Of a DNA stretch of 64,000 nt, positions 53,854-63,702 are shown one piece after another. The stretch's first letter is position 1. Each line of letters starts with the position of its first letter. Origin of the DNA: Alcaligenaceae bacterium CGII-47 (GTDB lineage Bacteria > Pseudomonadota > Gammaproteobacteria > Burkholderiales > Burkholderiaceae_B); contig JAHTBO010000008.1 in assembly GCA_019166125.1 (NCBI GenBank), positions 62,001 through 126,000 on the forward strand. The letters run 5' to 3'. Position numbers and translations under genes: made by a program. Under the pieces are notes generated by a model that was given only the letters and a program-made list of their open reading frames with translations, had not been told where the DNA came from and did not search any database.

Positions 53854-55833
53854 CTAGTAAGCTCCCCTGAATTGTTTGAGTGTGTCAGGGTTCTCTAGTG
53901 TAGAGGTATCTTGTGTGACTTCCTCACCCTGTGCAACTATTTTCAATAGGCGCCTCATGATCTTGCCTGAACGCGTCTTGGGCAAAGCGTTACCAAACCA
54001 GATATCACGTGGTTTGGCGATAGGCCCCACCTCGCGAGCCACCCAGTCACGTAGCTGCCCAGCAATCGCGATGGCTTGCGTTTCATCGGGAAGATCACCT
54101 TTCAAAATAATGAAAGCAACAATCGCTTCTCCTGATACCGGATCAGGGCGTCCTACAATGGCAGCCTCAGCGACCTGTTCGTGTGCAACAAGTGTCGATT
54201 CGATCTCGGTACCACCCAAGCGATGGCCTGAGACGCTAAGAACATCGTCAGTGCGTCCCATAATCCAATAATACCCATCGCTATCACGTTGCGCACTATC
54301 GCCAGCTAGGTAGAAACCCTGCATCTCGGGCGGGAAATAGCTATTTGCGTAACGATCCGCATCGCCCCACACGGTGCGTATCATGGCAGGCCATGGCCGC
54401 GTAATCACGAGAAAGCCACCCCGTCCATCCGGTAGACTTTGACCCGACTCATCTACAACATCGACTGATATGCCAGGCAAAGGCAGCGTACATGAGCCGG
54501 GCTTAAGAGGTGTAGCGCCAGGTAAGGGTGCCAAAATATGCCCACCGGTCTCAGTTTGCCACCAGGTATCGATGACTGGACAACGCGCGCCACCCACATT
54601 TTCGTGGTACCACATCCAAGCCTCTGGATTAATTGGTTCACCCACCGAGCCCAGCAAGCGCAAACTGCTCAGGTCATAATTAGAAGGGTGGACTGCAGGG
54701 TCCGCACTGGCGGCCTTGATTAGTGAACGGATGGCTGTAGGTGCCGTATAGAAGATACTGACCTTATGGCGCTCTATCATTTTCCAGAAACGGCCACTAT
54801 CAGGATAGCTAGGTACGCCCTCAAAGACGATCTGAGTCAGACCCGCCGCCATCGTGCCATACGTAATATAGGTGTGACCGGTCACCCAGCCCACATCTGC
54901 TGTACACCAAAAGACATCTTCGGGTTTGGCGTCGAATACCCACTGGCTAGTGAGCTTGGCCCAGAGCAGGTACCCACCCGAGCTATGCTGCACCCCCTTG
55001 GGTTTACCGGTAGAGCCAGAGGTATAGAGGATGAATAAAGGGTGCTCAGCGCCAACCGCCACCGGCTCACAAGTATCTGCCTGTCCAGCCTCGATATCAT
55101 GGAGCCAGATATCACGATCCGCATGCCAGGTGACCTGCCCGCCACTACGCCGATAGACCAGTACGTGTCGAACCAGATCAGTCCCCTCTTCGGTCAAGGC
55201 CGTATCAACAGCCGCCTTCAGAGGAATCGCTCTTCCACCGCGCATTTGCTCATCGGCTGTAATGACTAGACTGGCCTGGACATCGACAATACGTTGGTGC
55301 AGGCTCTTGGTTGAAAAGCCGCCAAAGACCACTGAGTGAATCAGTCCCAAGCGTGCGCATGCCTGCATGCAGGCAATCGCCTCAATGGACATCGGTAGAT
55401 AGATGATGACGCGTTCGCCCTTTTTGTAGCCAAGGGACTTCAAGCCATTGGCAATGCGACATACTCGAGCATGCAACTGACGAAAGCTCACCTTCTGGAC
55501 TGTCCCGTCATCTGCCTCGAAGATCAAGGCAGTTTTTTCTGCGTTGCCGTTACTGAGATGAACATCCAGGCAGTTCTCCGAGACGTTTAGCTCACCATCA
55601 TCGAACCAACGATAAAATGGCGCATCCGACTCGTCGAGCACGCGCGTAAAGGGCTTACGCCATAGCAACTGCTCACGCGCCATCCGCGCCCAAAAACCAT
55701 CTGGGTCATCCCGCGCCTCATCGTATAGCGCCCGATACGCATCCATTCCAGGCACCGCAGCCTGAGCGATGAAATCCGCCGTCGGCTCAAATACCCGGTT
55801 CTCGACTAATATGGAATCTATCGTGCCCGACAT
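53854..55833 (-). CDS. acs: Acetyl-CoA synthetase
   Basis: A 659-residue AMP-forming acyl-CoA synthetase of AcsA length. The ATP-binding P-loop is '[18 protein letters not shown]', the core motif is 'WWQTETGGH', and the acetylated lysine is in '[14 protein letters not shown]'. It makes acetyl-CoA from acetate, CoA and ATP. It is on the same strand as the downstream AraC-family gene and about 47 bases after the Liv-type ATPase gene; the set may serve uptake and activation of short-chain acids. Propionate activity cannot be excluded. Confidence 0.94.
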   Translation of the reverse strand: MSGTIDSILVENRVFEPTADFIAQAAVPGMDAYRALYDEARDDPDGFWARMAREQLLWRKPFTRVLDESDAPFYRWFDDGELNVSENCLDVHLSNGNAEKTALIFEADDGTVQKVSFRQLHARVCRIANGLKSLGYKKGERVIIYLPMSIEAIACMQACARLGLIHSVVFGGFSTKSLHQRIVDVQASLVITADEQMRGGRAIPLKAAVDTALTEEGTDLVRHVLVYRRSGGQVTWHADRDIWLHDIEAGQADTCEPVAVGAEHPLFILYTSGSTGKPKGVQHSSGGYLLWAKLTSQWVFDAKPEDVFWCTADVGWVTGHTYITYGTMAAGLTQIVFEGVPSYPDSGRFWKMIERHKVSIFYTAPTAIRSLIKAASADPAVHPSNYDLSSLRLLGSVGEPINPEAWMWYHENVGGARCPVIDTWWQTETGGHILAPLPGATPLKPGSCTLPLPGISVDVVDESGQSLPDGRGGFLVITRPWPAMIRTVWGDADRYANSYFPPEMQGFYLAGDSAQRDSDGYYWIMGRTDDVLSVSGHRLGGTEIESTLVAHEQVAEAAIVGRPDPVSGEAIVAFIILKGDLPDETQAIAIAGQLRDWVAREVGPIAKPRDIWFGNALPKTRSGKIMRRLLKIVAQGEEVTQDTSTLENPDTLKQFRGAY

Positions 55834-55880
55834 ACTCTACTCTCCTGCTTTACTCAAATTAAAACAACACGCTACGGCGC

Positions 55881-56588
55881 TCAAGCTGCCGCACCCAAAT
55901 AACGACTCATGATTTCAGGCTGCTGCAGCAACGCCTCGGAGGTGCCGCCAAAGACAACATGACCAGTATTCAATAAGTAACACCGACTGGCCATCGACAG
56001 TGCTGCGGCGACGTTTTGTTCGACCACAACAATCGTGCGACCCTGTTCGGCCAGGCCTCGACATACACTAATCAGATCACGAACGATTAGCGGCGCAAGT
56101 CCCTCAAAAGGCTCATCGAGCAAAATCAAATGGGCATCGCGAATCATTGCCCGGGCAATCGCCACCATCTGCTGCTCACCACCCGATAGCTCGCGCCCCT
56201 TGTTGTTACGGCGCTCAGCAAGCCGAGGGAATGTTTGATAGATCTCATCATAGCTTAAGGGCTTTTTAGCCGACATTGCTGCGAGTTGCAGGTTCTCATG
56301 GACGCTGATCCCGCCGATGACGCGTCGCTCTTCGGGCACCAATTGCAAGCCCATGCGCGCGATCTCATGGGCCTGCTTTTGGTGGATCGCCTGGCCCTCA
56401 AAGTGAATGGTGCCCGACCTGGGGCTGAGCGCCCCCGCCAGGGTTTTGAGTAACGTCGACTTGCCCGCACCGTTGCGACCTAGCAACGCGACCACCTCGT
56501 TCTTTTTTAATTCTATCGAGACATCAAAGAGGATATGAGAGTCGCCATAGAATGTATTAATGCCATCTGCCGCCAATAGGGTAGTCAT
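55881..56588 (-). CDS. livF: Branched-chain amino acid-type ABC ATPase (LivF)
   Basis: A 235-residue ATPase with Walker A 'GRNGAGKSTLLKTL', signature 'LSGGEQQMVAIARAMI' and Walker B 'LILLDEPFEGLAP'. It is the LivF partner of the fused LivM-LivG protein, whose end it overlaps by four bases. It is last of the four-gene importer operon. Confidence 0.9.
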   Translation of the reverse strand: MTTLLAADGINTFYGDSHILFDVSIELKKNEVVALLGRNGAGKSTLLKTLAGALSPRSGTIHFEGQAIHQKQAHEIARMGLQLVPEERRVIGGISVHENLQLAAMSAKKPLSYDEIYQTFPRLAERRNNKGRELSGGEQQMVAIARAMIRDAHLILLDEPFEGLAPLIVRDLISVCRGLAEQGRTIVVVEQNVAAALSMASRCYLLNTGHVVFGGTSEALLQQPEIMSRYLGAAA

Positions 56589-58492
56589 TGTTCGAACCCT
56601 CCGAGATAGGCATCCTGCACCGCCTTATTAGCCTGGATTTCAGCGGGGGTGCCTGTCGCCAGGAAGTTACCGTCATACAAAACCGTAATCCGATCAGCCA
56701 GCTCAAACATCGCATCCATATCATGCTCGACAATTAAGAGCGTGCGCCCCTTGCGCAGGCTCTTAAGCAAGGCCACGGCATGCACACGCTCTTCGGGACT
56801 CATCCCGGCGAGGGGCTCATCCAAAAGTAACACGTTAGCACCTGTCGCAAGCGCCAGGCCGATCTCTACGCGGCGTTTCTCGCCGTATGAGAGTTCATGC
56901 ACCGGTGTATCTGCCTTAGCCGAGAGCTCGACCAGGGCCATTGCCGCCTCGACCTGCTCGTTACACCCCCCCACCCCGTCGATGGTTCTTAGCAGATCAA
57001 ATCGAAATGCGCCGCGCTTTTGCCCCAGTACAGACATCAGGATATTTTGGCGCACCGTCAATGCGTCAAACAACTCGTTGACTTGGTAGCTCTTACTCAT
57101 GGCGAGCTGACACACCCGCGTCACGCCAATTCCTGTGATATCGACGCCTCGCAAATGCACCGTCCCAAAAGTCGGTTCGATTTCTCCGGCAAGCATCCTG
57201 AAGAACGTCGATTTACCCGCCCCATTAGGTCCGATCAGGCCATGCAACTCGCCCTCCTGAACCTCGATGGACACGCCCTTGACTGCCTTTAATCCGCCGT
57301 AGTGCTTGGCAATATTGTCGGCATGGAGGATAGGACGACCAGCCGGCACAGGCGCAGATTCACGCATGACCAAGCGATGGTGCATCGCACCGGCCCCTAA
57401 CGTGGCTGCCGTACCTACTGCCCGTGTGACGCGATTAGCCATACGTTTAGTGCGCCAGGCGATAAATTCCCCACAAATGCCTCGACGAAATACCGTTACC
57501 AACACGACAAAGATCAAACCTAGTATTAGGCGCCAGTAGGAACCGATCACATCGACGAACTGCAGTACCTCAAACAGATATAGCCAGATCAGTGCCCCCA
57601 GGAGCGGCCCAAATAATGTACCTGCTCCACCCATAACCGTCTGAATCACGATCTCGGCAGAAGTATGGATATTAAAAGCATCTGGCGGCATATAGCCTTG
57701 AAACAGACCTAACAACCCGCCGGCCACCCCGCCATATCCTGCCGCCACCACGAATACGGCAAGCTTGTACCACTGTATCCGATGCCCAACCGCCATTGCT
57801 CGGGTAGGATTGTCCCGAATAGCTGTCAGAATCACACCGAAAGGCGAAAACGAAATACGACGAGCGATGATAAAGCCGACAAAAAACATCACGGCCAAAA
57901 AGATATACATAGGCCAGCCTGGCTCGATTGCGACACTGTAAAACCCAATATCGAATACTGCCTCGGGGATACCAGGGATACCATTTTCGCCGCCGGTCCA
58001 GTCACGCAAAGGACCGAACTCCAGGAAGTAGATCATCTCTGCAAAAGCGAGTGTGCTCATGGCAAAATAGATACCGCTACGGCGTAATGTGAGATAGCCA
58101 ATGAGTAAGCCCAGGATGGCGGCTGCCACGATAGACAGGGCCAGGGCAATCAGCATATTGTCGACAATCCCACTCGTCAATAAGTATGCCGTAACAAAAC
58201 TACCTGTCCCATAGAATGCGGCCTGCCCAAACGAGAGCAGTCCGGCATAACCAAATAGCAGATCAAAGCCTAAGCCAAACAGGCCCCAGATCAGCACCCG
58301 ACCAAGAAGATCCGGACCTGCGCCTATAAATGGCGCTAAAAAAGGCACAGCACACAGCATTATTGCGGTCAAAAACTCGACCTTGTAGCGACGCCGGAAA
58401 GCGCCCGTTTGCCCAGCTAAGGCTGGTGAGTGCCCGCCCATAGATAATTCTGCAACATTGGGCATTGCAACAGGGGTTTCATTTCTGCTCAT
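56585..58492 (-). CDS. Fused Liv-type permease/ATPase (LivM-LivG)
   Basis: A 635-residue protein. About residues 30-345 are a LivM-type permease with ten helices ('FGLGFDLLFGYAGLLSFGQA', 'GIYFAMSTLAFAEMIYFLEF'). About 385-635 are a LivG-type ATPase with Walker A 'GPNGAGKSTFFRML', a signature 'LSYGEKRRVEIGLALA' and Walker B 'VLLLDEPLAGMSP'. Such fusions are known in some Burkholderiales. The linker has charged and Ala/Gly-rich sequence. The stop overlaps the livF start and its start overlaps the livH stop by one base. Confidence 0.92.
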   Translation of the reverse strand: MSRNETPVAMPNVAELSMGGHSPALAGQTGAFRRRYKVEFLTAIMLCAVPFLAPFIGAGPDLLGRVLIWGLFGLGFDLLFGYAGLLSFGQAAFYGTGSFVTAYLLTSGIVDNMLIALALSIVAAAILGLLIGYLTLRRSGIYFAMSTLAFAEMIYFLEFGPLRDWTGGENGIPGIPEAVFDIGFYSVAIEPGWPMYIFLAVMFFVGFIIARRISFSPFGVILTAIRDNPTRAMAVGHRIQWYKLAVFVVAAGYGGVAGGLLGLFQGYMPPDAFNIHTSAEIVIQTVMGGAGTLFGPLLGALIWLYLFEVLQFVDVIGSYWRLILGLIFVVLVTVFRRGICGEFIAWRTKRMANRVTRAVGTAATLGAGAMHHRLVMRESAPVPAGRPILHADNIAKHYGGLKAVKGVSIEVQEGELHGLIGPNGAGKSTFFRMLAGEIEPTFGTVHLRGVDITGIGVTRVCQLAMSKSYQVNELFDALTVRQNILMSVLGQKRGAFRFDLLRTIDGVGGCNEQVEAAMALVELSAKADTPVHELSYGEKRRVEIGLALATGANVLLLDEPLAGMSPEERVHAVALLKSLRKGRTLLIVEHDMDAMFELADRITVLYDGNFLATGTPAEIQANKAVQDAYLGGFEQ

Positions 58493-59367
58493 TACGCTCT
58501 GCCCTCCACACCCAGTAAGCCTTGGGGTTTAATAATTAAAATCAGCGCCATTGCCGCAAATAGCATGACATCAGAATAGACAGGATTAAATAAGGAAGTC
58601 AGGCTGAGTATCTGCCCTGCCACCAAGCCGCCCAGAATGGCCCCTGGAAATGAGCCTACGCCCCCCAGTACCACTACGACAAACGACTGAATTAGCACAC
58701 GAAAGCCCATGTCGGGCACGATCGAGACGATCGGCCCGTAAATCACACCGGCAAAACCGGCGACCGCAGCGCCCACGCCAAACACCACTAAAAATGCACG
58801 CTGGATGTTGATGCCCAACAAGCGAACCATCAGAGCATCCTCAATACCTGAACGCACAATCAGACCCAAGCGTGTCCGATACAACATAAGCCAACACACA
58901 CCCAGCGCTGCCGCCGCAATACCGAGGATCTCGATTCGATAAAGCGGATAGACCACAAACCCCATGTCTACGACGCCCTCACCCCAGGATGGCAGCGGGA
59001 CGCGTTGCCCTACTCCGCCGTAAATTGCACGAACAATTTCCACCAAAACGATACTGATCCCGAATGTGACCAGTATCTGATCCTCAACCGGTCGGCTATA
59101 AAACCGCTTAATCAAACCGCGCTCTAATATCAGACCGACGATCATGGCAGCGAGTGCTCCGCCGACGATACTCAATACAAATGACCCAGAGGCAGTAAAT
59201 ATTGAGAATCCGGCATATGCCCCAACCACAAACAGTGCGCCGTGAGCGAAGTTAATCAGTCCAAGCGTGCCATAGATAATAGTCAGTCCGGCAGCAATCA
59301 GGGAAAGTAATATCCCTAGAGCCAGACCATTGAAAACTTGAGACATAATCAGGCCGATTCCAGGCAT
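58492..59367 (-). CDS. livH: Branched-chain amino acid-type ABC permease (LivH)
   Basis: A 291-residue permease with the LivH pattern 'GTLGLINFAHGALFVVGAYA' at the start and 'GVGSFPGAILGGLVAGQIL' near the end. With LivM it forms the channel. It is 42 bases after the binding-protein gene and overlaps the fused permease by one base. Confidence 0.92.
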   Translation of the reverse strand: MPGIGLIMSQVFNGLALGILLSLIAAGLTIIYGTLGLINFAHGALFVVGAYAGFSIFTASGSFVLSIVGGALAAMIVGLILERGLIKRFYSRPVEDQILVTFGISIVLVEIVRAIYGGVGQRVPLPSWGEGVVDMGFVVYPLYRIEILGIAAAALGVCWLMLYRTRLGLIVRSGIEDALMVRLLGINIQRAFLVVFGVGAAVAGFAGVIYGPIVSIVPDMGFRVLIQSFVVVVLGGVGSFPGAILGGLVAGQILSLTSLFNPVYSDVMLFAAMALILIIKPQGLLGVEGRA

Positions 59368-59409
59368 ATTAGTCTTTCCCTATTCTATTGAACAATCAAA
59401 AATGGATGC

Positions 59410-60783
59410 TTACACTGCCGGTGACATAGAGCAGCCAGCATAGCCAATCGGCGGGAGTGTATCGGCCCCATTTGCAATGGCCACAATATCCACGAGATCA
59501 TCTTTATTTTTAATCTCTGAGGGTTTTTTGCCACGTACGATTGTGAAGTTTGCCGCACCATCATGATCCTCGGCACGGAAATAGGCCTCGCCGCCCATCG
59601 TGTAAGGACGCTTGTGATTGATACCGTCCTCTAGGGCCTTAACCACCTCTGCAGGGTAGAAGGTTCCGGCGCGCTCGACAGCATCAGCCCATAATAAGGT
59701 GGTCATATACGCGTTGTGTTCAGGATCACGAGGCTTAGCGCCGAACTTTTCCTCGTAAGCTTCGACAAAGTCACGTGCGACTTCGCTCTTGTCGGCATAC
59801 GTCCACCAGAACACCATGGTGCCAAAAACACCCTCCATGATCTCGGGGCCCACTTCCTCTAGCATATAGGCAGGCAGGTAAGGCACACACATCTTCATGT
59901 TCTTGAGCACGCCAAACTGGTGGGCTTGCTTAGCCGAGTTCACCGCGTCCGCACCGTAATCCAGATTGATCAGAATATCCGCACCGCTATTGGCGATATT
60001 AAGCATGTACGCGCTGTAATCCGTCGCGCCCAATGGGTGAATTTGTGGTGTGTCAATCGTGGTCCAGCCCTGTGCCTGGGTGAACTCTCGCATATGGTCG
60101 TGAATCGAGTGCCCGTAGTTGTAATCCGGTACGAGATAGATTGCCTTGAAGTTTTTGCCATAAGCCTCTGCCAGCACGGGAGCGATGGCCTTGGATGCGG
60201 TGTAGGCATGATGGCACAAGCGGAATCCATAGCGGCGACAATCCTTGCCTGTCGTATCACTGGACCCACTAATAATCGGAAAGTACAGTGTCTTGGCGCG
60301 TTCGCAGGTATTTTGCAATGCAATTGCCACGGAACTGCTGACACTGCCAGCAACCATCATGGCTTTGTCCTGTCGTATAAATCGGGTTGCCGCTTGAACA
60401 GCACTATTGGGTCGTGTCTCGGCGTCGCCGATCACCAATTCAAGCTTCTTTCCTAAAATACCCTCTTTGGTCAATGGAGACACCTTACGTACCCTGGGAT
60501 CCCCTTTGTTAATCATCTCTGCTGCAAGTTCAAAGCCTCGCTTCTGTCCAGCACCTTCAGCAGAATAGGGCCCAGTAAGATCCAGTGTTAAACCAGCAAC
60601 GACTTTGTCGCCCGACACCCCCTCTGGATAATTGCCGAGCTTGGGATAATCCTTTTGCTGCGCTGAGGCCGAACTATACATTCCTGGCAAGGCCAAGCCA
60701 CCAGCAACACCTGCTGACGCCTTAAGCAGGCTCCTGCGAACCGAAGAATCAAGGTTATCTATAATAGTTCTATTACTTTCCAC
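59410..60783 (-). CDS. Tat-exported substrate-binding protein of the Liv-type importer (amide/urea/short-chain branch)
   Basis: A 457-residue protein with a twin-arginine signal 'SVRRSLLKASAGVAGGLALP'. The mature fold is a Type I periplasmic receptor with 'AGLTLDLTGPYSAEGAGQKR' and 'YLVPDYNYGHSIHDHMREF'. Its size and the Tat signal fit the group of amide, urea and short-chain amide receptors (AmiC, FmdD, UrtA relatives) rather than LivK. First gene of the four-gene importer operon; ligand unknown. Confidence 0.85.
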   Translation of the reverse strand: MESNRTIIDNLDSSVRRSLLKASAGVAGGLALPGMYSSASAQQKDYPKLGNYPEGVSGDKVVAGLTLDLTGPYSAEGAGQKRGFELAAEMINKGDPRVRKVSPLTKEGILGKKLELVIGDAETRPNSAVQAATRFIRQDKAMMVAGSVSSSVAIALQNTCERAKTLYFPIISGSSDTTGKDCRRYGFRLCHHAYTASKAIAPVLAEAYGKNFKAIYLVPDYNYGHSIHDHMREFTQAQGWTTIDTPQIHPLGATDYSAYMLNIANSGADILINLDYGADAVNSAKQAHQFGVLKNMKMCVPYLPAYMLEEVGPEIMEGVFGTMVFWWTYADKSEVARDFVEAYEEKFGAKPRDPEHNAYMTTLLWADAVERAGTFYPAEVVKALEDGINHKRPYTMGGEAYFRAEDHDGAANFTIVRGKKPSEIKNKDDLVDIVAIANGADTLPPIGYAGCSMSPAV

Positions 60784-60859
60784 GGCGACATCTCCTTATC
60801 CCATATGATTAATATGGTTTATATGATTTATTAAAATTAAATTGCTTGATGACCTTTTA

Positions 60860-60888
60860 TATGTAAAACGGCTTGACCAGAATATCAA
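60860..60888 (-). promoter_or_regulatory. Sigma-70-type promoter of the Liv-type importer
   Basis: On the minus strand TTGATA (60888-60883) and TACATA (60865-60860) are 17 bases apart. Transcription would begin near 60853, some 70 bases before the gene. Confidence 0.4.
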
Positions 60889-61032
60889 ACACGTCTTATT
60901 TGAGCTATGGTGTTTCAGTCAAAAAGTGCCTCGTTTCTGACTTATCAGACACAGTTAGGGAAAACGTTAGCATTAGTAATCAAACAAGAAACCTTGGTTT
61001 ACATGATCGAGATTCACACAATAGAAACTAAA

Positions 61033-61067
61033 AAAGCCCGCATTTCCTCTAAGGGGAAGCGGGCTTT
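61033..61067 (-). terminator. Terminator after the sigma factor gene
   Basis: A 9-bp perfect outer stem (61033-61041 with 61059-61067) plus an inner TTCC/GGAA pairing forms a hairpin. On the minus strand it is followed by five T's, and it lies 66 bases after the sigma factor stop. Confidence 0.8.
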
Positions 61068-61133
61068 ATAACAATGAAAATTACTAGTTTTTGTATTGCT
61101 CAAAAAACATACTAATATGATAGCTATTATTTA

Positions 61134-61859
61134 TTATGATTGATGATTCTTAATGCGCTCACGTTCCAGACGAGCCAATACTGTCTCTACAATATGGTCA
61201 CACCGGAGGCCAGCGAAAGAAAATGCGTCCGGTGTATGCACCGCAACCTCGTCGGACAGCGCATCACGCATGATCCGCCTGGCACGAAAAAATCGACTGC
61301 GTACCGTCGCTTCTGGTATGTCCAGCGCGGCAGCGACCTCAACTGCAGGCATGCCCTCGACAGCGCGTAACATGAACACCGTCCGATATGCATCAGGTAA
61401 GGTGTCCAGCTTATGCTCGATCAGGGTTCGAATCTCTGCTCGCCAAGCCATCTGATCTGGGCGTTCATCAATATTGGCAGTGGTTTCCATCCTTGCAACC
61501 TTTATCTCTGTCGATAAGTCTTCGGTAGATTGGATGACTTCGGCTCGGCGTTTGTTCCTGCGCAATCGTCCCAAAGACTCATTGATCACGATACGTGTCA
61601 GCCATGTCGAGAGCTGCGCGTCAGCGCGAAACCCACTCATTGCCTGATAAGCCTTCCAATAGCCCTCCTGGACAGCATCTTCAGCCTCCGAATCATCTTT
61701 AAGGATGCTGCGTGCTGTCCGGTATAGACGACGGTTATAGCGTCGCATAAGCACCTCAAACGCCCGAGCATCCCCAGCAGCCACGCGCACGACCAACTCA
61801 TGCTCAGCGGTGTCCGCCTGCTCTCCATCTATAGTTGCCATATCCATTTCTGACCTCAT
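61134..61859 (-). CDS. RNA polymerase ECF-like sigma factor
   Basis: A 241-residue sigma-70 family protein with region 2 ('RSILKDDSEAEDAVQEGYWK', 'FRADAQLSTWLTRIVIN') and region 4 ('AVEVAAALDIPEATVRSRFF'). The C-terminus has an extra 40 residues. Two in-frame ATGs, at 61859 and 61847, could be the start; the second has an AGG 6-8 bases upstream. No anti-sigma gene lies beside it, so control is not visible. A DUF2007 gene lies upstream on the same strand. Confidence 0.88.
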   Translation of the reverse strand: MRSEMDMATIDGEQADTAEHELVVRVAAGDARAFEVLMRRYNRRLYRTARSILKDDSEAEDAVQEGYWKAYQAMSGFRADAQLSTWLTRIVINESLGRLRRNKRRAEVIQSTEDLSTEIKVARMETTANIDERPDQMAWRAEIRTLIEHKLDTLPDAYRTVFMLRAVEGMPAVEVAAALDIPEATVRSRFFRARRIMRDALSDEVAVHTPDAFSFAGLRCDHIVETVLARLERERIKNHQS

Positions 61860-62026
61860 TGCATAAAGAACCCGCGCCTATTGGATACTGATCCCGATGA
61901 AAGCGTTCCCAGTCCCGAACCGGCTCTCACCATACTATCGGATATGATTGCTCAATGCGCACTTGGCCGCACTGGATTGCACGCAAAAACCGTCTATACA
62001 CCGGGCTCGCAGCTGAATCCACCATG

Positions 62027-62260
62027 TTATGCGTCGTTTTCAGTACTCGCAAACGATTCGAGCAACTTCCTGGCCAGCTCCACCTGCTCTGTCGCCACCA
62101 TCAGGACCTGCTCGTTCAGACTGGTCGAAACTGTCCCCGGGTACATTGAACTGAACGCCCCGCCACGCATGTGAAATCTGATGTCATAGGCTTGCATCAG
62201 CGCCGTCACGACGGCAGCCTCAGATTCAGACTGCGGGGAGTAGACCGGTACCATATCCAT
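62027..62260 (-). CDS. DUF2007 domain protein
   Basis: A 77-residue protein of the DUF2007 (putative signal-transducing) family, with 'VPVYSPQSESEAAVVTALMQ' and 'QVLMVATEQVELARKLLESF'. It has an alpha-beta pattern and no membrane segment. It is upstream of the sigma factor gene on the same strand with a 167-bp gap. Function unknown. Confidence 0.75.
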   Translation of the reverse strand: MDMVPVYSPQSESEAAVVTALMQAYDIRFHMRGGAFSSMYPGTVSTSLNEQVLMVATEQVELARKLLESFASTENDA

Positions 62261-62492
62261 GATTCATCACCTCGGTATGCCGTTGGCGGATAGGCCAAGA
62301 GTGGATTCCGCCCCACCTCCTACTATAGCCGCTCGGGCCTCAACACGCAGCGGCGAGCTCTCGTAGCAAGGCGACCAAACATGCCCTTAAATGGGTCTTC
62401 GATGCTACACTCGGGCCGTCCGTCACGGACGAGACGACGCAGGCCGCACCCGCGCCGCCTGCAATGCCAAGTAAAACTAAAAAGGGACATCC

Positions 62493-62705
62493 ATGGAGCA
62501 GCTCTATCAGATTCTCGCAGCCATACTCATCGGCACCGCCTTTGGCGCGGTACTCAGTCGGCGCAATACGATGCTTACGGTCAGCTCTCTTGTCGCCGTG
62601 GCGCTAGGCGTCTTGGCGATCATCATGAACTCGTGGGTGCCTATTGCAATTGGGCTTGTAATTTTTTTAGCCGCTCAGGTGGTTCAGCGCGACACGCCGG
62701 CCTAA
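62493..62705 (+). CDS. Small hydrophobic membrane protein
   Basis: A 70-residue protein with two membrane helices (about residues 5-20 and 28-63, perhaps split in two). A purine-rich AAAAAGGGA lies just before the ATG. It converges on the DUF2520 gene with three bases between the stops. Upstream a 15-bp palindrome is at 62417-62431. I do not recognise a family. Confidence 0.6.
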   Translation: MEQLYQILAAILIGTAFGAVLSRRNTMLTVSSLVAVALGVLAIIMNSWVPIAIGLVIFLAAQVVQRDTPA

Positions 62706-62708
62706 GTA

Positions 62709-63620
62709 TTAAGGCTCATCGAGCACCTGGCGCATCGCTTGCGCCTGGGCGTCTTGCAGCCGCCCCGCTCGTTGGGCCAGGGTAATACTGCGACGGCAGA
62801 GCTGATCATATAGCTCACGCATTTCGGGATCCAGCTGCAGCAGAGCCCGACGGTGTTGTTGCACCGTCTCGCCATCACCACGCGAGATCGGCCCTGGCAT
62901 GCCGGCTGCCACCCCACTGCGCGACAGAGATTCCAGCGTGCCGCGCAACAAGGGTAGCAAAGCGCTAAGCGCTTGCTCTTCGGTCGCTCCCCAGGACTGC
63001 CACAAACGCACTGCCTCGGCCATCAAGACATGAATATGTTGCGAAGCATAGCCTCCCGAGGCGTGATAGCGCACGCGCGCCTCGGGAGGCAGACTTAAGC
63101 CTACACACCCCATGCAATGAGCCAGCCCATGCAACAAAGTGCTAAGTGACGCGGTATCGGCCTCGATTGCGATAGTACAGCCGGGCAGGCTATCGACAGC
63201 GGCCTGAGTATCCGCACCAAAGGCCTGCATAGGATGGAACCCTCCTATTAGCGCCCCGACATCTGCTGCCGGCTGCAGCACGGTAACCGGCGTCGCCCCA
63301 CTGCAGTGCACGACCTGTTGACCCGACTTCCAGACCAGCGTCCGGGCAACCTCGGCAATTGCGGCATCCGGGGTGGTAATAAAAACCAAATCACAGCCGT
63401 CCACGAGTGACTGCAGCTCAACAGCCTGGCAGGCTTCGAGCTCCTGTGCCATGCGGCGAGCGCTCTCGATCTGACGGCTGGCAACCCGAGCGGCAGGTAT
63501 TCCTGCTTGCAGCAACGCCAATGCCAAGGCCCGAGCCAATCGTCCCGCTCCGATAAACCCCACGCAAGGTGTTGCCAGCGAATGCGTAGCGCGATTCTGC
63601 TGTGACCCGATCATTGCCAT
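62709..63620 (-). CDS. Rossmann-fold DUF2520 (ProC/3-hydroxyisobutyrate dehydrogenase-like) protein
   Basis: A 303-residue protein with a Rossmann NADP-binding motif 'VGFIGAGRLARALALALLQA' at residues 20-39 and a C-terminal helical DUF2520 domain beginning near 'HYHASGGYASQHIHVLMAEA'. It resembles short dehydrogenases such as ProC and ketopantoate/3-hydroxyisobutyrate enzymes. Catalytic activity is not established for the family. Confidence 0.85.
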   Translation of the reverse strand: MAMIGSQQNRATHSLATPCVGFIGAGRLARALALALLQAGIPAARVASRQIESARRMAQELEACQAVELQSLVDGCDLVFITTPDAAIAEVARTLVWKSGQQVVHCSGATPVTVLQPAADVGALIGGFHPMQAFGADTQAAVDSLPGCTIAIEADTASLSTLLHGLAHCMGCVGLSLPPEARVRYHASGGYASQHIHVLMAEAVRLWQSWGATEEQALSALLPLLRGTLESLSRSGVAAGMPGPISRGDGETVQQHRRALLQLDPEMRELYDQLCRRSITLAQRAGRLQDAQAQAMRQVLDEP

Positions 63621-63702
63621 GTCCAGTTACCTCCGGTGATCTGACAAATTTAATAACTCCATATATTGAGCCGACACCCCAAAAGCACATCACGCGTAGC
63701 AT

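Larger units (their letters stand above)
60784..61133. other. Intergenic region between the Liv-type operon and the sigma factor gene
   Basis: A 350-bp AT-rich stretch. It holds a likely sigma-70 promoter for the Liv-type binding protein and the terminator of the sigma factor gene (both listed). I see no open frame that looks like a gene and no FNR- or NtrC-type site. Confidence 0.5.
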
